NCBI GenBank assembly: GCA_015056795.1
Contig: SVFO01000010.1
Span: 59,580 to 118,716 of the forward strand
Length of the DNA stretch: 59,137 nucleotides
Reading direction: 5' to 3'
DNA from: Lachnospiraceae bacterium
GTDB taxonomy: Bacteria > Bacillota > Clostridia > Lachnospirales > Lachnospiraceae
Part shown: positions 8,112 to 16,944 of the stretch, piece after piece
Layout of the letters: every line of letters begins with the position of its first letter
Numbering within the stretch: position 1 is the first letter of the stretch
Notes under the pieces: generated by a model
What the model was told of the DNA's origin: nothing
Seen by the model: the letters and a program-made list of their open reading frames with translations, nothing else
The model's database searches: none
Program-made: the position numbers and the translations under genes

Positions 8112-9322
8112 GGCGTCACCTCCGTAAGATCATCCTCCGTGCCAATCTGTACGAGCTCCATGCCAGGCTGTTTTGCTCCTGCAAGATTCTCAGGAAGCTC
8201 GTCCCGCACCAGACATGCGATGGCAAAGACATTGTTTTCTCTCAAAAGGTGCAGCATTTCCAATGCTGCCTCCGTCCATTCGTGAATCACCAAAAACAGC
8301 GTTTTGCAACGGAAAATCTCTGCTCTTGTAGCGGCTTGCGCCAGAAAATCAGATTCTGAGACGTCGCTTCGAAATTCCACATTGCAGAGGCCTTCATAAA
8401 AGGCATCAAACTGCTCCAAACCAGACACGCCCTTCTCCACGATTCCGCCAGCCTGGTAGTAGACATGCGTCGCAATGTTTTTCTTTGCGAAGAACAGTGC
8501 CAACGCCAGCGTGACCTCCAGCATCTTATTCTCCACGGGAAGATATTCTGCCATCTCTTCGCTACAACGATTTGTTCCCATCAGAATGCAGACACCGTCG
8601 CGCTCCTCTCCCGTCCGCTTTCGGATCAAAAGCTGACCGCTTCGGGCGCTCGCCTTCCAGTTCATCTGGCGAATGTCATCCCCTGGCTCGTAATTTCTGA
8701 CCAGCACGTCGGGATCCATCTGACTAAACGGCGTCTCCCTCGCCATGGTCTGGGACAGGTCGATGCTCTTAAGTTCGCTCAGATCCACAAGATTCGGCTT
8801 TACAATCACGCGCAGAGTCTCCTTATTGTGGTAAGAGATTCGAATCAGCCGAAAATAATCTTGAATCTCCACGCTCTTAATTCCCACCTCATACTCGCCG
8901 CGGTATTTGCACGAAAGATTCGTCTGCTTCTGAATGCCCGTCTTCGGCAAGAGCTCGTAGGTAATTCCGTCGTCCAAGCCACTGATGGTGGAAAAGGAGG
9001 AAAAGAACCGAACCCTGATGGCACAAAAGCCAAAGTGGAACTCATTCATCAGGGTAAAATAAAAGGGCACCGTATGGTTTGCCACTAAATTTTTCCCGTC
9101 CAGCTCCTGATAAATGCGGAAGAACGTAAACACGAAAATAAGGTAAATCAACGAGAAGATCGGCACGAAAGTAAGGCACGCAAAAAAGCCATAGCTGACG
9201 GGACCGCCGAAAAAGCTGATCCCCACTAGGGATAAAATCCACAATATGGCAAAAATGATGCGATTACGCTTCATGACATGCTTCTCTCTTTTTCCAGATT
9301 TTTTCGGCGTTCCCAATGGCAT
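8108..9322 (-). CDS. DUF58 domain protein (MoxR partner)
   Basis: Up to 404 residues with two N-terminal membrane segments and a C-terminal DUF58/vWA-like domain. The family signature is YEPGDDIRQMNWKASARSGQLLIRK split around residue 210-235. DUF58 proteins lie beside MoxR ATPases and are regarded as adaptor or substrate-binding partners. Start choice: 9322 has AAAGGAG 12 nt upstream; an internal ATG at 9274 (388 residues) with a purine-rich AGAGAG upstream is the alternative. The stop overlaps the transglutaminase start by 4 nt. Confidence 0.88.
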   Translation of the reverse strand: MPLGTPKKSGKREKHVMKRNRIIFAILWILSLVGISFFGGPVSYGFFACLTFVPIFSLIYLIFVFTFFRIYQELDGKNLVANHTVPFYFTLMNEFHFGFCAIRVRFFSSFSTISGLDDGITYELLPKTGIQKQTNLSCKYRGEYEVGIKSVEIQDYFRLIRISYHNKETLRVIVKPNLVDLSELKSIDLSQTMARETPFSQMDPDVLVRNYEPGDDIRQMNWKASARSGQLLIRKRTGEERDGVCILMGTNRCSEEMAEYLPVENKMLEVTLALALFFAKKNIATHVYYQAGGIVEKGVSGLEQFDAFYEGLCNVEFRSDVSESDFLAQAATRAEIFRCKTLFLVIHEWTEAALEMLHLLRENNVFAIACLVRDELPENLAGAKQPGMELVQIGTEDDLTEVTP

Positions 9323-9367
9323 GACGCCAAGCCGCTCCTTTGCCTGCGCAGAACGGTCCCTTTTGTC

Positions 9368-10303
9368 TTACATGGGAACCTTCGCCTTTAATATCAATTC
9401 CTTCAGGAGACGATCGACGTCCTCCTTGCGGATCTTCGCCTCGGGCGTCAGACTTAAGCGATGATGCAGCACGTTCACGGCAACGGCCTTGACGTCGTCG
9501 GGCTTCACGAAATCGCGTCCCATGAGATATGCCTTCGCCTGGGATGCCCGAAGGAGACTCAGCATCGCCCTGGGACTCGCGCCAAGCACAAAGCTCTTTT
9601 CCTGACGAGTCTTTCCAATGATGTCCTGAATATATTTGATCACGCCGTCACTCACCTGGATCTTCTCCACCTGTGCCTTCATCTCCAGCACATCCTGCGC
9701 CGTGCGAACGCCCTGAATCTCCTCCAGCTTTTTCCCTGCGAGGAAGTTCTTTGCCAGTCTAAGCTCCTCGGCATCTTCTGGGTATCCCAGGGAAAGCCGC
9801 ATCATAAAGCGGTCCATCTGCGCCTCTGGCAGGGGATAGGTTCCCAAAAACTCTACCGGGTTCTGCGTCGCAATGACCATAAAGGGCTTCGGCAGGGGAT
9901 ACGATTTCCCGTCCACCGTGACATGATCCTCCGCCATGGCCTCCAAAAGGCTCGACTGCGTTTTCGGCGAGGTACGATTGATTTCGTCCGCAAGCACGAT
10001 CTGATGCATGACAGCACCCTCACGATAGGTAAACTCGCCCGTCTTCATGTTGTAGATCGTCGTTCCAACGACATCACCAGGCAATGTATCTGGCGTAAAC
10101 TGAATTCTACCAAAATCGCATTCCAAAGATTTTGCCAACGTCCTGGCAAGCGTCGTCTTTCCAACGCCAGGCACGTCCTCCAACAGCACGTGACCGCCCG
10201 CCAGCAGACAAATCAGCACATTCTCCGCAACATCTTCCTTACCAACAAAATATTCCATGATCTGCGCTTTCAGCGTTTCTATCTTTTTCCCTTCGTCAGC
10301 CAC
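9368..10303 (-). CDS. MoxR family AAA+ ATPase, GTG start
   Basis: A 311-residue ATPase. Walker A is GVPGVGKTTLA, Walker B LADEINRTSPKTQ, and sensor 1 lies in ATQNPVEFLGTYPLPEAQMDRF. MoxR proteins are chaperone-like AAA+ enzymes that act with DUF58/vWA partners. I place the start at GTG 10303 because AAAGGAG precedes it at 9-nt spacing and the length then fits the family. The longer frame (ATG at 10420 or 10354) would add a low-complexity 39-residue leader without a good ribosome site. First gene of the four-gene operon. Confidence 0.85.
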   Translation of the reverse strand: MADEGKKIETLKAQIMEYFVGKEDVAENVLICLLAGGHVLLEDVPGVGKTTLARTLAKSLECDFGRIQFTPDTLPGDVVGTTIYNMKTGEFTYREGAVMHQIVLADEINRTSPKTQSSLLEAMAEDHVTVDGKSYPLPKPFMVIATQNPVEFLGTYPLPEAQMDRFMMRLSLGYPEDAEELRLAKNFLAGKKLEEIQGVRTAQDVLEMKAQVEKIQVSDGVIKYIQDIIGKTRQEKSFVLGASPRAMLSLLRASQAKAYLMGRDFVKPDDVKAVAVNVLHHRLSLTPEAKIRKEDVDRLLKELILKAKVPM

Positions 10304-10525
10304 CTTCTCAATCTCCTTTCCCAGCCTGCCTCTTATTTTACCATCTTCTCCCATTAGAAACAATCCATTTCTTTCCCCAATCCCCGCAACTTTTTCCCTC
10401 CCCTCCTTCCCCTTGCACATTACCTTTTTCTATCGTGCACTACTTCCCCCTTGCACTTCCTTTCTGTTTTCGCTATCATAGTTACGGATTAAATATATTT
10501 ACATCATCAAAGACCAAGGTAATGC

Positions 10526-10808
10526 ATTTTGGGGTTTCCATATCCTCGAGGGGATGATTTGATTGGTTCCTCTCAGGCATGTGTGCCAAGCGTCGTTGTC
10601 CTAAGGAGGGGCCCACCTGAAAGGTGGGAAGATGCCTTACGACGTACTTAGGCGACGTATTATGGCGCCTTAGTACCGCTACCATGTCGCAAGCACTGCT
10701 TGCGATCCCGAACGAAGTGAGGGACGTGCCGAAGGGCACGCCATGCACCCATAGCGCGAGCGTGCCTGAGAGAAACCATCAAATCAAAGCCCCGAGTCAT
10801 TCCAAAAT
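10526..10808. repeat. Nested palindromic element, copy 2 (largest)
   Basis: Outer arms ATTTTGG/CCAAAAT (10526-10532 / 10802-10808) flank the core arms starting TCGAGGGGATGATTTGATTGG (10546 on) and ending CAAATCAAAGCCCCGA (to about 10796). Inside lie CTCAGGCATGTGTGCC / GCGAGCGTGCCTGAG, a CCACCTGAAAGGTGG hairpin, CTTAGGCG..CGCCTTAG, and a module at 10683-10745 (GTCGCAAGC.. CGAACGAAGTGAGGGACGTG ..GGGCACG) shared with 39532-39590. It lies between moxR and hflK, which diverge. Confidence 0.75.
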
Positions 10809-10844
10809 TCAATCTCCTTAGTCAAAACAGAAAGGAGCAATTAT

Positions 10845-11879
10845 ATGAGTGATTCCGCAAGAAACCGCGCGAACGGTTTTGAAACGCTCGGCGGAAACAA
10901 AAACAATTTTAGTAAGTCCTTTAAGTCAGGAGGTTCCGACAACAAGGCAGTCATGAAGATTGCGGCCGTTATTGCCGTTCTGATCCTTCTCCTTGTCGTG
11001 GCATGGAACTCTGCCTACAAGATTGGCGAGCAAGAGCAAGGCGTTCTGGTGACCTTCGGTAAGGCCCAGCCCATCACCGAACCTGGCCTGCACTTTAAGA
11101 TCCCCTTTGCCCAGCAAATCAGAAAAGTAAATACCACCATTCAGGGCTTTTCCATTGGCTACGACATGGCCACAAACCAAGCCAAGGAGTCCGAATCCCT
11201 GATGATCACCTCTGACTACAACTTCGTCAACGTGGACTTCTTCGTGGAGTACCGCTACAGTGATCCCGTCAAGGCACTGTACGCTTCCAAGAATCCCGTG
11301 GAGATCTTAAAGAATGTCAGCAAGAGCTGCATTCGTACTGTTATCAGCGGCTATCCCGTGGACGCAGTTCTGACCACCGGAAAGGGCGAAATCCAGTCCT
11401 CCATCAAGGAGCGCATCATTGCAGATCTCGAGAGACAGGACATCGGCATTCAGCTCGTGAACATTACGATTCAGGATTCCGAGCCCCCTACCCAAACCAT
11501 CATGGAAGCCTTCAAGGCCGTAGAAACTGCGAAGCAGGGCAAGGAAACCGCGCTGAACAACGCAAATAAATACAGGAATGAGCAAATTCCTTCCGCCCAG
11601 GCACGCGCCGATGGTATTATCAAGAACGCAGAGGCACAGAAGACCGAGCGTATCAATGAGGCAACGGCTCAGGTGGCAAGATTCAATGCCATGTATGCAG
11701 AATACGTAAAGAACCCTCTTGTAACTCGTGAGCGTATGTTCTATGAGACCATGGAGAGTGTCCTTCCCGGATTGAAAATCGTGATTGAGGGTACAAACGG
11801 GGAAACCCAGACCATCCTTCCCTTAGAGTCCTTTATCGGAGACACGCCGCTTGTTTCGGCAGAAAGTGTGACGCAATGA
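10845..11879 (+). CDS. hflK: SPFH membrane protease-modulator protein HflK
   Basis: A 344-residue protein with a short cytoplasmic N-terminus, one membrane segment (about 36-56) and an SPFH/band 7 domain (KIGEQEQGVLVTFGK to NITIQDSEPP). The C-terminal half is an alanine- and glutamate-rich coiled coil (KAVETAKQGKETALNNANKY). HflK and HflC form a large cage around FtsH and control access of membrane substrates. AAAGGAG sits 8 nt before the start. The stop overlaps the hflC start by 4 nt. Confidence 0.92.
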   Translation: MSDSARNRANGFETLGGNKNNFSKSFKSGGSDNKAVMKIAAVIAVLILLLVVAWNSAYKIGEQEQGVLVTFGKAQPITEPGLHFKIPFAQQIRKVNTTIQGFSIGYDMATNQAKESESLMITSDYNFVNVDFFVEYRYSDPVKALYASKNPVEILKNVSKSCIRTVISGYPVDAVLTTGKGEIQSSIKERIIADLERQDIGIQLVNITIQDSEPPTQTIMEAFKAVETAKQGKETALNNANKYRNEQIPSAQARADGIIKNAEAQKTERINEATAQVARFNAMYAEYVKNPLVTRERMFYETMESVLPGLKIVIEGTNGETQTILPLESFIGDTPLVSAESVTQ

Positions 11880-12745
11880 AGAAAGCAATTAAAATCATCC
11901 TTGTCATAGTAGCAATCCTTGCCATGATGATTGGTTCCTCCTGCTTTGTCGTTACAAATGAGGACCAATACAGTCTGGTACGCCAATTTGGAAAAATTGA
12001 TCATATCGTAAAGGAGGCTGGTATTTCCTACCGCATTCCCTTTATCCAGACGGTGGACACCCTGCCCAAGAAAAAGCTGTTATATGACCTCTCTCCTTCT
12101 GACGTCATTACCAGTGACAAGAAGACCATGATTTGTGACAGCTACATTCTTTGGGAGATCACCGATCCCTTAAAATTTGCCCAGACCCTGAACTGCTCCA
12201 TCAGCAATGCGGAGAGTCGTCTGGACACCACGGTTTACAACGCAACGAAAAATGTCATTTCCGCCACCAGTCAGGATGACGTCATCTCTGGCCGTGACGG
12301 ATCCCTGTCCGAAGCCATCATGGCAAGCATTGGCAATTCCTTAGAGCAATATGGCATCACCATTCGTGACATCCAGATCAAGCAGCTGGATTTACCTAAT
12401 GACAACAAGGCAGCCGTTTACGAGCGCATGATCTCCGAGCGTAACAACATCGCAGCGCAGTATACCGCAGAGGGTAGCTCTGAGGCAAAAAAGATCATGA
12501 ACTCTACGGACATGGAAGTGACCGTGATGCTCTCCGAGGCAGAGAAGGAAGCTGAGATCCTGATCGCTGAGGGTGAGGCTGAGTACATGAGAATTCTTTC
12601 CGAAGCCTATGCTGATGAAGGACGCCAGGAATTCTACTCCTTCGTGAGAAGTCTGGATGCTCTGAAGGCTTCCATGAAGGGAAGCAATAAGACCGTGATT
12701 CTTTCCGCTGACAGCCCCATCGCGCAGATCTTCTACGGAAAGTAA
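11876..12745 (+). CDS. hflC: SPFH membrane protease-modulator protein HflC
   Basis: A 289-residue partner of HflK with an N-terminal membrane anchor (residues 3-25), an SPFH domain (TNEDQYSLVRQFGKIDHIV to IRDIQIKQLDLP) and the HflC-type tail with AEGEAEYMRILSEAY and EFYSFVRSLDALK. Coupled to hflK by ATGA overlap and followed by a clear intrinsic terminator, so hflKC is a two-gene operon. Confidence 0.92.
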   Translation: MKKAIKIILVIVAILAMMIGSSCFVVTNEDQYSLVRQFGKIDHIVKEAGISYRIPFIQTVDTLPKKKLLYDLSPSDVITSDKKTMICDSYILWEITDPLKFAQTLNCSISNAESRLDTTVYNATKNVISATSQDDVISGRDGSLSEAIMASIGNSLEQYGITIRDIQIKQLDLPNDNKAAVYERMISERNNIAAQYTAEGSSEAKKIMNSTDMEVTVMLSEAEKEAEILIAEGEAEYMRILSEAYADEGRQEFYSFVRSLDALKASMKGSNKTVILSADSPIAQIFYGK

Positions 12746-12769
12746 AAAATTGCATAGCATCGTTTCCAC

Positions 12770-12811
12770 AAGGCACATTGGGAATATTAAGTTTCCAATG
12801 TGCCTTTTTTA
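12770..12811 (+). terminator. Terminator of hflKC
   Basis: AAGGCACATTGG..AA (12770-12784) pairs with TTTCCAATGTGCCTT (12792-12806), followed by a T-run. Confidence 0.85.
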
Positions 12812-12867
12812 TTGGTTTCCTGTCCTTCCATATTCTCTCTGTGAATTGCCGGAACGCCCTATTTCCC

Positions 12868-12896
12868 TTGCATTTTTTGTCCAAATCAGTTATACT
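12868..12896 (+). promoter_or_regulatory. Promoter of the GGDEF-EAL gene
   Basis: TTGCAT (12868-12873), a 17-bp spacer and TATACT (12891-12896), 37 nt before the start codon. Confidence 0.65.
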
Positions 12897-12932
12897 ATAT
12901 AAAGGAGGGATTCACCTATCAGGAGGACGGGC

Positions 12933-15209
12933 ATGCGAAGTTTATTTGCAGGAATCTTCATAGTGCTCATCATTGCCCTAGGGGTCTGCGTCATTTTTTC
13001 AAAGCATTCCCGTAAGGCGATAGGGACTTCTGTGGCCCTTTTGACCGGTTCTTTGATTTTCCCCGTGATCGGAAATCTGATCATTATTGTTTCCACAAAC
13101 CAATTTTTGCCAACCATAGGCTATTATATTTATTTCTTGGGAATGGACTGCGCGGTCTTTTCCCTGCTTCGCTTTACCTTTGATTACTGTGTGCTTGAGT
13201 GGCCCAGCAAGGCGTTAAAGGCCCTTGTTTATTCCGTCCTATGGCTTGACATTATTCAATATGCCCTGAATCCTCTCTTTGGGCACGCCTTCACCACGGA
13301 GCCCATCATGGTGGACAATCTCCCCTATTATCGCTTGGTTCCCCTTTGGGGACAGACGCTTCATCGCGTCATCGATTATAGTGTTCTTGCTGCATCCATC
13401 CTCGTTTTTGCCGTCAAGACATTCCGCTCCTCTCGCATCAATTCCGAGCGCTATTCCGTCATTTTATCGTCCCTGGTAGCCCTAACGCTCTGGCAGACCT
13501 TCTTTATCTTTTCACGTACTCCAGTGGACCGCTCCATGATTGGCTTTGGCGTCATCGGCATCGTGATTTTCTATTTCTCCCTATGCTACAGGCCGCTGCG
13601 ACTCCTAGACCGAATGTTGGCAAACATTGCGTCCGACATGCCAGAGGCTCTCTACTTCTTTGATGCGTCAGGACAATGTATCTGGGCAAATGCCCCTGGT
13701 CTTGAACTGGTAGGCGTGAATGACAAGGAGCTGGAGCAGGCGAGGGAACGCCTAAAAGAAATGTTCGGCGATTACGAACAAAAAGGGAGTGAATGGTATT
13801 ACAAGCACATCCTTGGCAATGGCGAGGAGGCAAAATATTATGTTTTGGACAAGCATGAGGTGACGGATGACAATGGAAAAATTGCCGGTTCGTTCCTCAG
13901 TGTGCGTGATAACACGGAGGAGCAGCTACGTTTCCAACAGGAAATGTACAGCAGCACGCATGATTCCCTGACTGGTCTTTATACAAAGGAATATCTCTAT
14001 CAGAGAATCCACGAGCAGCTTCTCGGCAAACCAAACACTGGCCACCTGATCATTTTCGTGGACATCAAGAACTTTAAGATCGTAAATGACGTGTTTGGCA
14101 CGGTATTTGGTGATTATGCAATCCAAAGCATTGCAGAATGGATTCAGCGCGAGCTTTCCGTAAACGGCGTGTGTGGCCGTCTTGCGGGAGATACCTTCGG
14201 CGTATGCCTTCCGATGGACGAATTTGACCCACATCGAATTGAGCAACAGCTATCCAACTTCCAGGTAACAAATGGCACCCTTTCACATCATGTTTTGATT
14301 CACCTCGGCGTCTATGCCGTTTCGGATCTCACGTTGGATGTCTCCGTGATGTTTGACCGTGCACACTTAGCCCTCTCAGCCATCAAGGATGATTATCAAA
14401 AGCACATTTCCTATTATGATGATGCCATGAGAAACCAGGTTCTCTGGGATCAAAAAATTTCCTCCCAGCTTCGGGACGCCATCGCGACGGGTCAGCTTCG
14501 GCCTTACCTGCAGCCAATTGTGGATCATGATGGCACGGTTGTCGGTGCGGAGGCTCTGGCAAGATGGATTCATCCAGAGCATGGCTTCCTCTCTCCCGCC
14601 GCATTTATTCCTATCTTTGAGAAAAATGGCATGATTAGTGAGATTGATAAGTACATGTGGCGCTGCGCCTGTGAGCTGCTCGCCCGTTGGAAGGACGAAT
14701 CCATCTTCCTCTCCGTCAACATTTCGCCCCGCGATTTCTATTTCATGGACGTGCCCGCACAGCTAAAGGCCTTGGTTGCCGAATATGATATTGATCCTGC
14801 AAGGCTTAGAATCGAGATCACCGAGACCGTCATGATGACCGACGTGGAAAAGAGAATGAGTATCTTCTATGATTTGAAGCGTGCTGGCTTTATCGTGGAG
14901 ATGGATGATTTTGGAAGCGGCTACTCTTCGCTGAACATGCTGAAGGACATGCCTGTTGACATTTTGAAGATTGACATGAACTTCTTAAGCAAGTCTCAGA
15001 ATGAATATAAGGCAAAGACCATTGTACAGAATATCATTCATCTGTCGGAGGCGCTCGGCATTGGCTCGCTCACGGAGGGCGTGGAGACACCCACTCAGTA
15101 TCAGGAGCTGTCCGACATGGGATGCAAGCTCTTCCAGGGATATTATTTTGCGAAGCCCATGCCTGTTGAAGACTTTGAGGCCTTCGCCTTCCCAAAGCGG
15201 CTGGCTTAG
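12933..15209 (+). CDS. Membrane EAL phosphodiesterase with degenerate GGDEF domain
   Basis: A 758-residue protein: seven to eight N-terminal membrane helices (residues 1-225, histidine-kinase 7TM-like sensor), a PAS-like domain (ASDMPEALYFFDASGQCIWAN, about 228-330), a GGDEF domain (about 340-500) and an EAL domain (about 505-755). The diguanylate cyclase signature reads AGDTF instead of GGDEF, so synthesis of c-di-GMP is unlikely. The EAL domain keeps EALARW, NISPRDF, EITET, DDFGSGYSSL, KIDMNF, TEGVET and QGYYFAKP, so it should hydrolyse c-di-GMP. AGGAGG precedes the start at 6 nt. The ligand sensed by the membrane part is unknown. Confidence 0.92.
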   Translation: MRSLFAGIFIVLIIALGVCVIFSKHSRKAIGTSVALLTGSLIFPVIGNLIIIVSTNQFLPTIGYYIYFLGMDCAVFSLLRFTFDYCVLEWPSKALKALVYSVLWLDIIQYALNPLFGHAFTTEPIMVDNLPYYRLVPLWGQTLHRVIDYSVLAASILVFAVKTFRSSRINSERYSVILSSLVALTLWQTFFIFSRTPVDRSMIGFGVIGIVIFYFSLCYRPLRLLDRMLANIASDMPEALYFFDASGQCIWANAPGLELVGVNDKELEQARERLKEMFGDYEQKGSEWYYKHILGNGEEAKYYVLDKHEVTDDNGKIAGSFLSVRDNTEEQLRFQQEMYSSTHDSLTGLYTKEYLYQRIHEQLLGKPNTGHLIIFVDIKNFKIVNDVFGTVFGDYAIQSIAEWIQRELSVNGVCGRLAGDTFGVCLPMDEFDPHRIEQQLSNFQVTNGTLSHHVLIHLGVYAVSDLTLDVSVMFDRAHLALSAIKDDYQKHISYYDDAMRNQVLWDQKISSQLRDAIATGQLRPYLQPIVDHDGTVVGAEALARWIHPEHGFLSPAAFIPIFEKNGMISEIDKYMWRCACELLARWKDESIFLSVNISPRDFYFMDVPAQLKALVAEYDIDPARLRIEITETVMMTDVEKRMSIFYDLKRAGFIVEMDDFGSGYSSLNMLKDMPVDILKIDMNFLSKSQNEYKAKTIVQNIIHLSEALGIGSLTEGVETPTQYQELSDMGCKLFQGYYFAKPMPVEDFEAFAFPKRLA

Positions 15210-15212
15210 GCT

Positions 15213-15371
15213 CGCAAGGTCAGGACTTATTAAAGAACTAGGTTACAGCAAAACTCGGGGTGACGGTTGGGATAGTCTTTCTGCTAACCTTGAAACTCAG
15301 AAAGACTATCCCAACCGTTCCCCTCGAGATAACAGAAAGCGCAAGTAATCAGTAAGCTTCTGACCTTGCGT
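15213..15371. repeat. Nested palindromic element, copy 3
   Basis: Outer arms CGCAAGGTCAG (15213-15223) and CTGACCTTGCG (15361-15371) are perfect. The core arms at about 15252-15283 and 15298-15327 (ACTCGGGG..GGTTGGGATAGTCTTTCTG) pair over about 30 bp with a small bulge. It lies directly after the EAL gene stop at 15209 and may end its transcript. Confidence 0.8.
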
Positions 15372-15402
15372 AGCCTTATGTGGGGAAAAATGAGGACAAA
15401 AC

Positions 15403-16740
15403 ATGTGTAGAAAACGTAAATTCCCAATAGTTATCTCGTCTCTTTTAACTGGACTATTATTGGCCGGCTGTAGACAGGTGTCTCAGCCGGATTTTGATGT
15501 GGATATTCTAATGTCGGAGCCGATTGTTACGGAAAGCTCGGCAATAGATGGAATTGTTTTGAAGGAAGAAGATGAGAATTCTACAGATGGTACTTATGGT
15601 AAGGAAACGCGAGTGCAGCCCTCGGATGAAGTAGAAACCGCTGGTATCTTTGATTCCAACGGTTCTGCGGCTGAGGAGCCTGAGAATGCAACTGTTGATG
15701 CATCTGAGCAGGTTACGTTGTTGATGGTGGGGGATATTTTGTTGCATGTGCCTGTAGAAAAGAGTGCAAAGCGTGAGGATGGGTCCTATAGCTATGACGC
15801 TATTTTTGCAGAGACGAAGGAGCTGATTCAGGCCGCAGATCTTGCCTTGGTCAATCAGGAGGTGATACTGGGAGGCACGGAGCTTGGCATCAGTGGTTAT
15901 CCTGCGTTCAATGCTCCCTATGAGGTTGGAGATGACCTTGTGGAGGCCGGGTTCGACGTCATCTGTCATGCGACAAATCATGCGCTTGACAAGGGCAAAA
16001 AAGGAGTCACAAACTGCCTGAATTTTTGGAAAACAAACTATCCTGAAATCACCATTCTGGGTCTCCATGAGAATCCAGAGGATCCGCTGTATATTTTTGA
16101 AAAGGATGGCATCAAGGTTGCCTTTCTGAATTATACCTATGGAACAAATGGTATTTCGCTCCCTGAGGATATGCCCTATGCCGTTGACCTTCTCAGCAAC
16201 AAGAGTAAGGTAATTGCAGATATTCAATATGCGGAATCCGTTGCGGATTTCACCGTCGTCTGTCCCCATTGGGGTACGGAATATCGTTTGACCGCAGACG
16301 CTTCTCAGGAAAAATGGACAAAGATTTTTCTGGAGAATGGCGTGGATTTAGTACTCGGAACACACCCCCACGTCATCGAGCCCGTGGAGCAAATCACGGA
16401 TGAAGAGACTGGGCATTCCATGCTGGTGTATTACTCCCTTGGCAATTATGTCAATTGGACCTCTTCCTCCGGGGATGGCATTGCAAACCGCATGGTGGGC
16501 GGCATGGCGCAGATTACCTTGGAGCGAGGCGAGGATGGTGAGGTTGCGATCTCTGATTATGGCGTGACCGCATTGGTTTGTCACCTGACAGGCGGTCAGG
16601 ACGGGGTTACTGTTTGGCCCCTCTCCTCCTATAGCGAGGAATTGGCTGCCGATAATGAAATTCGCAAGCAGGATCCCAGCTTCTCGTATTCCTATTGCAC
16701 GGATCTTTGTGATCGCGTCTGGGGTGACCTATGGAACTGA
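15403..16740 (+). CDS. CapA-like metallophosphoesterase lipoprotein
   Basis: A 445-residue lipoprotein: lipobox LLAGC with Cys23, an acidic serine-rich linker (about 30-100), then a PGA_cap/CapA domain. Metal-site motifs in order: MVGDILLHVPV, LALVNQEVIL, CHATNHALDKG, FLNYTYG, CPHWGTEY and GTHPHVIEP. CapA-like proteins belong to the calcineurin-like phosphoesterase fold; the founding member takes part in poly-gamma-glutamate capsule formation. No capBC genes lie here, so a capsule role is unproven. GAGGACAAAAC precedes the start. Monocistronic. Confidence 0.9.
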   Translation: MCRKRKFPIVISSLLTGLLLAGCRQVSQPDFDVDILMSEPIVTESSAIDGIVLKEEDENSTDGTYGKETRVQPSDEVETAGIFDSNGSAAEEPENATVDASEQVTLLMVGDILLHVPVEKSAKREDGSYSYDAIFAETKELIQAADLALVNQEVILGGTELGISGYPAFNAPYEVGDDLVEAGFDVICHATNHALDKGKKGVTNCLNFWKTNYPEITILGLHENPEDPLYIFEKDGIKVAFLNYTYGTNGISLPEDMPYAVDLLSNKSKVIADIQYAESVADFTVVCPHWGTEYRLTADASQEKWTKIFLENGVDLVLGTHPHVIEPVEQITDEETGHSMLVYYSLGNYVNWTSSSGDGIANRMVGGMAQITLERGEDGEVAISDYGVTALVCHLTGGQDGVTVWPLSSYSEELAADNEIRKQDPSFSYSYCTDLCDRVWGDLWN

Positions 16741-16797
16741 TTTCCCCAGATGTCCAATTTTCGAATGAACACATAAAGTTTTTTCGCTAACAAACGC

Positions 16798-16826
16798 TTT
16801 TCAGAAAAAGTATTTCATGCTACAAT
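16798..16826 (+). promoter_or_regulatory. Extended -10 promoter before the membrane protein gene
   Basis: TTTTCA (16798-16803), a 17-bp spacer and TGCTACAAT with an extended -10 (TACAAT 16821-16826). Predicted start near 16833 falls inside the hairpin at 16829-16851. Confidence 0.45.
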
Positions 16827-16828
16827 AC

Positions 16829-16856
16829 GTGCAGGGTCATTTGCCCTGCACTTTTT
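16829..16856 (+). terminator. Intrinsic terminator-like hairpin
   Basis: GTGCAGGG (16829-16836) and CCCTGCAC (16844-16851) form a perfect 8-bp stem followed by TTTTT. It probably ends the CapA-like transcript, 90 nt after its stop. The overlapping promoter just upstream could also make it a leader element. Confidence 0.75.
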
Positions 16857-16944
16857 ATGTCATCCGTTGATCCCTCCAATCAGTGCTTCATGAACTCCCA
16901 CGTCATTGGAATGATCAAGATCAGGAATGAGGATAAGGAAACCT

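Noticed and set aside
9461..10357. 298-residue plus-strand frame opposite moxR
   Set aside because: It is the antisense shadow of a highly conserved AAA+ gene, with His/Arg-rich composition and no ribosome site.
15508..16269. 253-residue minus-strand frame opposite the CapA-like gene
   Set aside because: Antisense shadow: the plus strand carries all CapA metal motifs over the same bases.
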